A stretch of DNA of 16,415 nt from an uncultured Alistipes sp. (GTDB lineage Bacteria; Bacteroidota; Bacteroidia; Bacteroidales; Rikenellaceae), in the NCBI GenBank assembly GCA_934754975.1, contig CAKVKI010000027.1, positions 1 through 16,415 on the forward strand. The letters run 5' to 3'. The notes under the pieces were generated by a model. It was not told the origin of the DNA. It saw only the letters and a list, made by a program, of their open reading frames with translations, and did not search any database. Positions 7,814 to 13,767 of the stretch are shown here, piece after piece. The stretch's first letter is position 1; each line of letters starts with the position of its first letter. The position numbers and the translations under genes were made by a program.

Positions 7814-7982
7814 ACGGAGATCCCGCCGCAGGGAAATACAGAGCCGATTTTTTCATGCCGGAAGCAAAAACATCTTTTGCAGGTTACGTATTCGGAGCCG
7901 GATATGTGTTCTTACTATAGGCGTCGTTACGGACGACGCCCCCGAACCGACCGAAACTCAACAAACCTTAAAATTAAAACGA
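7814..7982 (+). promoter_or_regulatory. Leader and presumed promoter region of the lipoprotein operon
   Basis: This 169-bp stretch between terminator and first lipoprotein gene must hold the promoter, but no exact TAnnTTTG box was found. The nearest matches are TATGTGTT (7903-7910) and a TTTG at 7876-7879 in a poor spacing (23 bp). It also contains a 6-bp inverted repeat GCAAAA/TTTTGC (7864-7880), a perfect 8-bp stem-loop (7920-7940) and a possible 21-codon open frame (7855-7920). The last 30 bp are A-rich and lack a Shine-Dalgarno sequence, as is usual for Bacteroidetes. Confidence 0.4.
7920..7940 (+). other. Perfect stem-loop in the leader of the lipoprotein operon
   Basis: GGCGTCGT (7920-7927) and ACGACGCC (7933-7940) form a perfect 8-bp stem around a 5-nt loop TACGG, 43 nt upstream of the first lipoprotein ATG. 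There is no T-run after it, so it is not a terminator. It may protect the mRNA 5' end or take part in regulation. Confidence 0.5.
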
Positions 7983-10900
7983 ATGAAAAGAATCTTGACT
8001 CTGATGTTCGTCGCTGCGACCGTTTTCGCTTACGGATGCAGTGACAACTTCGACGATTCGGCCCTGTGGAAGGACATCGACGGGATGTACAAGAGCCTCA
8101 ATGAACTCAAGGCTCAGGTCACGACGATGCAGCAGCAGCTCGACGCACTGGCCGCAGTCGTCAGCGGCGGCGCCGTCACCGGAATCACGCAGGATGCCGA
8201 CGGGCACTACATCGTCAGTTACAAGGATGCCGACAATGTGGAGCATACGATCGACATCGCGACCATGGACGATGCCAACACCCAGCCGATCATCGGCATG
8301 AAGGCCGACGGCGAAGTGTACTATTGGACCGTCACCACGGGCGGCAAGACCGCATGGCTGCTCGATACCGACGGTGCGAAAATCCCCGTTACGGGCCGTA
8401 CGCCCGAAATAGGCGTCGACGATCAGGGCTATTGGACGGTCTTCGGCAAGCGGATTACCGATGCGTCGGGCAATCCGGTGAAGGCCGAGGGCAAGAGCGC
8501 CTCGGTAATCACGAAGGTCGAAATGAAGGACGACGGCACGGTAGTCTTTACGCTCGGCGACGGCGTGCAGGTCACGGCGCAGGTGCAGAACGGCTTCAAC
8601 GTGCTGCTGAGCGTCGAACCCCGGACCGTGGTGACCGACATCACCCGGCCGCTCGTTGTCACCTATACGCTCGTGGGCGAAACCGAAACTTCGGTGCTGA
8701 CCGTCGAGAAGGCCGAAGGACTCACGGCCCTGCTCAGCGAACAGGACAAGACCATTACCGTGACTTTCCCCGGCAATTTCGAGGAGGGCCGTTTGGTCGT
8801 GATGTTCTACGACGGCGCGGACAACGTGATTATCAAACCGCTGGTCTTTACCACCATGGAAGGCGCCCCGACGGGCATCCGCAACGCCGACGACCTGAAG
8901 GCTTTCGCTTCGGCGGTCAATGCCGGCAAGAGCCTGGCCAAATATACGATCGACGGCGAGGTCTGCCTGATGAACGACATCGACATGGCGGGCACGGACT
9001 GGAGCGATTATGTGATCGGCGGAGTCGTAACTCCCAGCACTGCCGATGCGAACAAGGCGGTCACCTATGCCATGGGTGAAAATGTCTTTAATAAAGTGTT
9101 CAACGGCAAGAACTTCGCGCTGAAGAACGTCGATTGGACCTTCGACCTGGCGGACGGCAATGTCGCCCACGGTCTCTTCTCGGCCCTCGGCGCCGAAGGC
9201 GAAATCAAGAACCTCACCATCGAAGGCGTCATCCGTCTGACGGGTGCGGCCCCGCAGGGTGCGGCGATCGGCGCTTTTGCCGGCTATGCCGAAGGTAAAA
9301 TCACCTCCTGCACCAATAAGGCCGCGATCGCCTTCGCGGGCAGCGACGCCGCCAACATCTCGGTATGCATGGGCGGCATCGCCGGATATATCCAGAACGC
9401 GACGCTGACGCAGTGCGTCAACGACGGCGCGCTGACCTGCGGCACGATCGCCAACACGGGCAACGGTTCCAATTCGGGATTCCATCAGGGCGGCATCGTC
9501 GGTTACATGAAGACCTCGTCCCTGACCGAATGCACCAACAACGGCGCCCTGAGCGCTCCCTCGGGACGCAGCGGCGGCATCGTGGCCGTGGCTACCAGCG
9601 GTCAAGTGACCGCATGCGTCAACAACGGGAAGGTGCAGGACGACGTGAACGGTATTTTCGGCGTCAATCCGGGCTATAAGCGCATGGGCGGACTTGCCGG
9701 CGGCGCTTCGGCCGACGCCGCGTTCACTTCGTGCGTCAACAACGGCGACGTCTTCTCGCAGCTGGGCTGCCGCACGGGCGGCTTTGTCGGCCATAACGAG
9801 GCCAAGATCACCAAGTGCGAGAACAAGGGCGTCATTCTTTCGGACCACACGCTGTCAGGAACCAATTACCACGGTTCGGGCTGGGCGGCCGGTTACAACA
9901 AGAGCGCCGACCTGATTACCGAATGTGTGGTCGGCGGCCGCGTGGGCGATTATACCGCATATAAGGACAATCCGCAGTCGGCTCCCGAAGCGACCTATGC
10001 CATGGCGATCGTACACGGGAAATTCGATCCGACGCTCAACGGACTGAGCGACCAGTACGAGGAGTTCTACGATTGGGAAATGACCGAAGAGACGCAGCTG
10101 GCCGAGGGCGTGAAGTTCTACCACTATGCGATGAAGAATTTCGCCCAGAACGTCTATGTCGTCGAGGCCGACCTGACCAATCCCAACGTGGTGTTCGAAA
10201 CGGTCATGGCCGATGAACTCTGCCTCAACCCCAATGCCAACAACAACTCGAACAACGGCAAGAAGCTGCGCGAAACGCTCTCCGAGACCTGTACGCGCCG
10301 CCGCGCCGAGGGCCGCAACATCGTTGCCGGCATCAATACGGGCTTCTTTAATTCGCACGACGGCTTCCCGCGCGGATTCCACATCGAATACGGCGAACCG
10401 GTCTTTATCAACAACCCGACCGTGCGCCAGTCGCTTTCGAACCACCGTCCCGGCTTCACCTTCTTCGAGGACCGCACCGTCAGCTTCGACAACCGCAGCT
10501 TCACGGGCTATCTCAAGGTGAACGATACGGACTATGAATACTACTCGGTGAACGATACGATCGTCCGTCTCAACAACACCGACGGTTACGACGCCAATCT
10601 CTATACCTCGCGCTTCCGAAAGGAGCCGCATCCGGGCATCTACAACCCGGTGGGCAGCGATGCGCTCTTCGTCGTGGGCCGCTGCTCGCAGCAGATGACC
10701 GTCAATGACGGCTGGTTCGACGCGACGGTCACGGCGATCGTGGACGGCCGCAACGGAGCTTCCGTCGAGGTGCCGTTCGTGAGCGAAAAGACCGATTGGG
10801 TGCTTCAGGTGACGGGCGAAAAGGCTGCGGCGCTGGCCGCGGCGCTCAAGGTGGGCGACGCTGTCCGGATCAACGCCAACGTATCTATCGGCAACGCTTC

Positions 10901-11255
10901 CAAACAGATTATCATGCACAACTCCAGCATGTACCGCTTCCTGAACGGCGGCAACTGGAATGCAGTGAGCGATGCGACGCTCATGCCGGCCACCTGCATC
11001 GGAGCCGATCAGGCCGGTACGACCGTCAAGCTGGTCTGCGTGGACGGCCGCACGAGCGTCGATACCGGCATGAACTACTGGCAGCTTTACATGACCATGA
11101 AGAAACTGGGCCTTCACAATGCGATCCGTTTCGACGGCGGCGGCTCCACGACTTTGTGGAAATGGGAGAACGGCGCGGGCGCAATCGCCAACAGGCCCTG
11201 CGACTCGAAGGGCGAACGCAGCTGCATGAACTACATGCATGTCAGGATCAAGTAG
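7983..11255 (+). CDS. Lipoprotein: DUF4988-like domain, GLUG-like repeats and phosphodiester glycosidase (NAGPA/DUF2233) domain
   Basis: A 1090-residue predicted surface lipoprotein. Residues 1-19 are a type II signal peptide with lipobox FAYGC (lipidated C19), followed by acidic SDNFDDS, in keeping with a Bacteroidetes lipoprotein export signal. Residues about 28-60 form a short coiled coil. Residues about 62-205 match the DUF4988 pattern (PIIGMKADGEVYYWT at 102-116, DDQGYWTV at 146-153, DASGNPVKA at 160-168). A linker sandwich reaches about 295. Residues about 298-660 are GLUG-like repeats with C-x-N motifs at 443, 478, 517, 545, 584 and 612. Residues about 705-1090 are a phosphodiester glycosidase domain, the family of the mammalian GlcNAc-1-phosphodiester 'uncovering' enzyme: GINTGFFNS (783-791), DGRTS (1021-1025), IRFDGGGSTT (1048-1057) and NRPCD (1070-1074). 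I infer that it hydrolyses a sugar-phosphodiester bond outside the cell. I chose the ATG at 7983 because it begins the signal peptide and gives C19 as in both paralogues; the longer frame from 7800 starts inside the terminator. The next gene begins 34 bp downstream. Confidence 0.92.
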   Translation: MKRILTLMFVAATVFAYGCSDNFDDSALWKDIDGMYKSLNELKAQVTTMQQQLDALAAVVSGGAVTGITQDADGHYIVSYKDADNVEHTIDIATMDDANTQPIIGMKADGEVYYWTVTTGGKTAWLLDTDGAKIPVTGRTPEIGVDDQGYWTVFGKRITDASGNPVKAEGKSASVITKVEMKDDGTVVFTLGDGVQVTAQVQNGFNVLLSVEPRTVVTDITRPLVVTYTLVGETETSVLTVEKAEGLTALLSEQDKTITVTFPGNFEEGRLVVMFYDGADNVIIKPLVFTTMEGAPTGIRNADDLKAFASAVNAGKSLAKYTIDGEVCLMNDIDMAGTDWSDYVIGGVVTPSTADANKAVTYAMGENVFNKVFNGKNFALKNVDWTFDLADGNVAHGLFSALGAEGEIKNLTIEGVIRLTGAAPQGAAIGAFAGYAEGKITSCTNKAAIAFAGSDAANISVCMGGIAGYIQNATLTQCVNDGALTCGTIANTGNGSNSGFHQGGIVGYMKTSSLTECTNNGALSAPSGRSGGIVAVATSGQVTACVNNGKVQDDVNGIFGVNPGYKRMGGLAGGASADAAFTSCVNNGDVFSQLGCRTGGFVGHNEAKITKCENKGVILSDHTLSGTNYHGSGWAAGYNKSADLITECVVGGRVGDYTAYKDNPQSAPEATYAMAIVHGKFDPTLNGLSDQYEEFYDWEMTEETQLAEGVKFYHYAMKNFAQNVYVVEADLTNPNVVFETVMADELCLNPNANNNSNNGKKLRETLSETCTRRRAEGRNIVAGINTGFFNSHDGFPRGFHIEYGEPVFINNPTVRQSLSNHRPGFTFFEDRTVSFDNRSFTGYLKVNDTDYEYYSVNDTIVRLNNTDGYDANLYTSRFRKEPHPGIYNPVGSDALFVVGRCSQQMTVNDGWFDATVTAIVDGRNGASVEVPFVSEKTDWVLQVTGEKAAALAAALKVGDAVRINANVSIGNASKQIIMHNSSMYRFLNGGNWNAVSDATLMPATCIGADQAGTTVKLVCVDGRTSVDTGMNYWQLYMTMKKLGLHNAIRFDGGGSTTLWKWENGAGAIANRPCDSKGERSCMNYMHVRIK
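8874..9962 (+). repeat. GLUG-like repeat array of the first lipoprotein
   Basis: Codes for residues about 298-660. It opens with a leader unit (DDLKAFASAVNAGKS, then LMNDIDMAGTDW, then FNGKNFALKNV) and continues as coils of the form GGI-x-GY...L-x-x-C-x-N-x-G. Spacings between successive C-x-N motifs are 35, 39, 28, 39 and 28 residues, as expected for degenerate repeats of a beta-solenoid. The last unit (GGRVGDYTAYKDNPQSAP) is shared with the second lipoprotein. Confidence 0.8.
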
Positions 11256-11289
11256 CAAGGAACCCATAAACGACTAAATGAACAGAACG

Positions 11290-13737
11290 ATGAAAAAGAT
11301 ATTGAATACGATCTTCCTCGCTACATTCCTGTTTGCAGCGGCATGCAGCGACGGATACGACGATACCCGTATCAAGAAGGACCTCGACGACGTGGGACAG
11401 ATCCTCGATGAACTGGAACAGGCCGTGGACGGACTCCGTACGCAGATGGACGCACTCACGCAGCTGATAAACAGTTCGTTCGTGTCGCTCATCTCGACCG
11501 ACGCCGAAGGCAACTACGTCATCACCTACATCGACCGCGGCGGGGAGAGCCATACGCTCACCCTCGCCACCCAAAAAGAGGTCGTGACCCTGCCGATCAT
11601 CGGCATCGCCAAGGACGAGGACGGCGTGTGGTACTGGCGCCAGACCTCCGACAACGGCGAGACCTACGAATGGATACTGGTAGACGGCGAGAAGGTTCCC
11701 GCAGGCGGCGAGAAACCCGAAGTGGGTATCGACGCCGAGGGCTTCTGGACGGTGAACGGCAAGCCGATTACCGATGCCAAGGGCGACAAGGTGCTGGCCA
11801 ACGACGTCAGCAACATCCTCTTCAAGCAGGCTTACGTGGACCAAGAGACCGGCGAAGCCGTCTTCATTCTCGCCGACGGCAGCGAACTGCGCCTGCAGAT
11901 GTTCGAGGCGTTGTCCGTTTCGTTCGACTCGCCGACCTATACGGCCGTTCCGGACTATGCGTCGAAAGTGAAGATCAGGTACTCCGTCGGCGGTTCGCAG
12001 GTGGAAGGCGCCCTGGTGGATATTTTCACCGCCTATAATGTCGAAGCCGAGATCGACGAATCCATATCGACGATCACCGTGTCGCTCAAGGACGGCGCCC
12101 AGGAGGGTAATATCCTCGTCATGGCGCACGCCGGGGGCAATACGATTCTCAAACCGCTCTTCTTTACCTACGGCACGGCCGAGATTCAGGACCCGGTTTA
12201 CAACGGTTCGACGGCCGACATCGTACTCGAAGGCGACATGACGCAGTTCGAAGTAAAGGTTTCGGCCAGCATCGACTATGAAGTATCGGTTGAGGACGCG
12301 GCCTCCAAGTGGCTCATATACAACTCGACCCGCGCGATGACGACCCTCACGCACGTCTTTACGGCCGATTATTACGAGGATGCGAGCGGCGCGCTCCGCA
12401 CGGGCGAAATCCGCTTCTCGAATGCGCTTTACAACATTTCGGCGGCAATCGTCGTCAAGCAGTCGCCCAAGATTCCCGAGGGCGGCGGGGGCGGCATCTC
12501 GACCGCGGCCGACCTCTTGGGCTTCGCCGCGGCGGTCAATGCCGGGGCCAGCACCGCACGCTGGGAGAACGAGGCGGGCGAGGTCGTGCTGCTGAATGAT
12601 ATCGACATGGCGGCCGTGGAGTCGTGGACGCCGATCGGCGGCGTTGATGCCAGCGAGTACAATACGACCACTCCCTACAAGACGGTCAACCCTTTCAAGG
12701 GCATATTCGACGGTCAGGGCTTTGCTATCAGGAACATGACCTACACGGCCGATATGTCCACCGGCAAGTGGGGCTATGCGCTCTTCGGTTCGCTCGAAGG
12801 GGCTACGGTCCGCAACCTGACGCTGGGCGATCCCGATACCGACATCACGTGGACCTTCACGGGCGACGCCCCGAAGGCGACGAGCGTCGCGTCGCTGGCT
12901 GCCTACGCGCTCAACTCGACGATCGAATCCTGCACCAACTATTACAACATCGACTTTGCGGGCGACTGCGGTTCCGAGACGTTCTGCGTGGCTTCGGGGC
13001 TGGTCGGCATGATCCGGAATTCGACTGTCGGCGGACGCGCCAAGTCGCTGGGATGCGTGAATTACGGTTTCGTACGCACGGGCAAGATCACCAACAACGC
13101 CAGCGGCGGTACCGGCATGCAGACGGCGGGTATCTGCGGTTTCATGGCCAAGGAGGCGAACGACAACCTGATTCAGTTCTGTGTCAATTACGGACATATC
13201 AGCTGCCCGACGGGACGTACGGGCGGTCTGGTCGGAACGCTGATGTGCGGCAACGTGAAGAATTCGGACAACCGCGGTACGATCGAAGACGACGTCGTCG
13301 GAAAGTTCGAGGGCGCGGCTGCGCAGAACTCTTACAACAACAAGCGTATGGGCGGCCTGATAGGCGGTACGGACGACCTGAAGAAGGTGCTGACTTCGAC
13401 CGTGGAGAGCTGTACCAACTACGGCAACGTGTTTACCCATATCGGCTGCCGCACGGGCGGATTCATCGGCCACTCCAATGTCCGGATCATCGGCTGTGCG
13501 AACCAGGGCGCCATCCTGGGCGACGTCTACAACTCCGACCACGGTCCGGCATGGGCCTGCGGATATTCGGGCCAGTCGAGCGGCGAGTGGATCAACGTCA
13601 GCAGTTGTACGATGGGCGGATATGTGGGCAGCTACACGACCTACAAGGACAATCCGACTTCGGCGCCCGCCGCGACCGCCGACAATGCGTTCTCCTACAA
13701 GAACGGCGAGTATTACGATCCGACGATAAACAACTAA
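11290..13737 (+). CDS. Lipoprotein: DUF4988-like domain, BACON-like domain and GLUG-like repeats
   Basis: An 815-residue predicted surface lipoprotein, paralogous to its two neighbours. The signal peptide ends in lipobox FAAAC (C19), followed by SDGYDD. Residues about 25-62 form a heptad-like coiled coil. Residues about 65-205 are DUF4988-like (LPIIGIAKDEDGVWYW at 101-116, GFWTVNGKPITDAKGD at 151-166). Residues about 300-393 resemble a BACON domain (FEVKVSASIDYEV, K-W-L at 340-342, and the closing AAIVVKQSPK), a module often implicated in glycan or mucin binding; it is absent from the other two proteins. Residues about 401-787 are GLUG-like repeats (DDVV, RTGG, C-x-N at 548, 589, 631, 708 and 736; S659-D-N replaces one Cys). 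The protein stops after YYDPTINN, at the place where the first paralogue continues into its glycosidase domain. I start it at the ATG at 11290, which puts the lipid Cys at 19 as in both paralogues; an in-frame ATG at 11278 would add four residues. No catalytic domain is visible, so a binding role is inferred. Confidence 0.9.
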   Translation: MKKILNTIFLATFLFAAACSDGYDDTRIKKDLDDVGQILDELEQAVDGLRTQMDALTQLINSSFVSLISTDAEGNYVITYIDRGGESHTLTLATQKEVVTLPIIGIAKDEDGVWYWRQTSDNGETYEWILVDGEKVPAGGEKPEVGIDAEGFWTVNGKPITDAKGDKVLANDVSNILFKQAYVDQETGEAVFILADGSELRLQMFEALSVSFDSPTYTAVPDYASKVKIRYSVGGSQVEGALVDIFTAYNVEAEIDESISTITVSLKDGAQEGNILVMAHAGGNTILKPLFFTYGTAEIQDPVYNGSTADIVLEGDMTQFEVKVSASIDYEVSVEDAASKWLIYNSTRAMTTLTHVFTADYYEDASGALRTGEIRFSNALYNISAAIVVKQSPKIPEGGGGGISTAADLLGFAAAVNAGASTARWENEAGEVVLLNDIDMAAVESWTPIGGVDASEYNTTTPYKTVNPFKGIFDGQGFAIRNMTYTADMSTGKWGYALFGSLEGATVRNLTLGDPDTDITWTFTGDAPKATSVASLAAYALNSTIESCTNYYNIDFAGDCGSETFCVASGLVGMIRNSTVGGRAKSLGCVNYGFVRTGKITNNASGGTGMQTAGICGFMAKEANDNLIQFCVNYGHISCPTGRTGGLVGTLMCGNVKNSDNRGTIEDDVVGKFEGAAAQNSYNNKRMGGLIGGTDDLKKVLTSTVESCTNYGNVFTHIGCRTGGFIGHSNVRIIGCANQGAILGDVYNSDHGPAWACGYSGQSSGEWINVSSCTMGGYVGSYTTYKDNPTSAPAATADNAFSYKNGEYYDPTINN
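12490..13650 (+). repeat. GLUG-like repeat array of the second lipoprotein
   Basis: Codes for residues about 401-787. The leader unit has ADLLGFAAAVNAGAS, LLNDIDMAAVESWTPIGG, FKGIFDGQGFAIRNM and YALFGSLEGATVRNLTLG, the classic order in GLUG-containing proteins. The following coils carry C-x-N-x-G motifs and end in GGYVGSYTTYKDNPTSAP, nearly the same as in the first lipoprotein. Confidence 0.8.
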
Positions 13738-13767
13738 AAGGCTGTAATCCAGAAAAACGGAACGATA

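Noticed and set aside
7876..7910. TTTG...TATGTGTT as promoter of the lipoprotein operon
   Set aside because: The spacer of 23 bp is too long and the -7 box departs from TAnnTTTG, so it is only mentioned in the leader description and not called as a promoter.
7800..7982. N-terminal extension of the first lipoprotein to the ATG at 7800
   Set aside because: The extra 61 codons begin inside the terminator stem and would bury the signal peptide in the interior of the protein. The ATG at 7983 gives a proper lipoprotein signal aligned with both paralogues.
10517..10559. Short direct repeat GTGAACGATACG twice within the glycosidase domain
   Set aside because: It codes for the similar peptides VNDTD and VNDTI. 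Two 12-bp copies in coding sequence do not suggest a mobile or regulatory element.
11248..13542. A 764-codon minus-strand open frame opposite the second lipoprotein, and similar long frames at 7974-9848, 9855-11267 and 13795-15546
   Set aside because: All lie antisense to lipoprotein genes that have signal peptides and recognisable domains. The antisense products are low-complexity Arg/Val/Asp/His-rich sequences with no family features.
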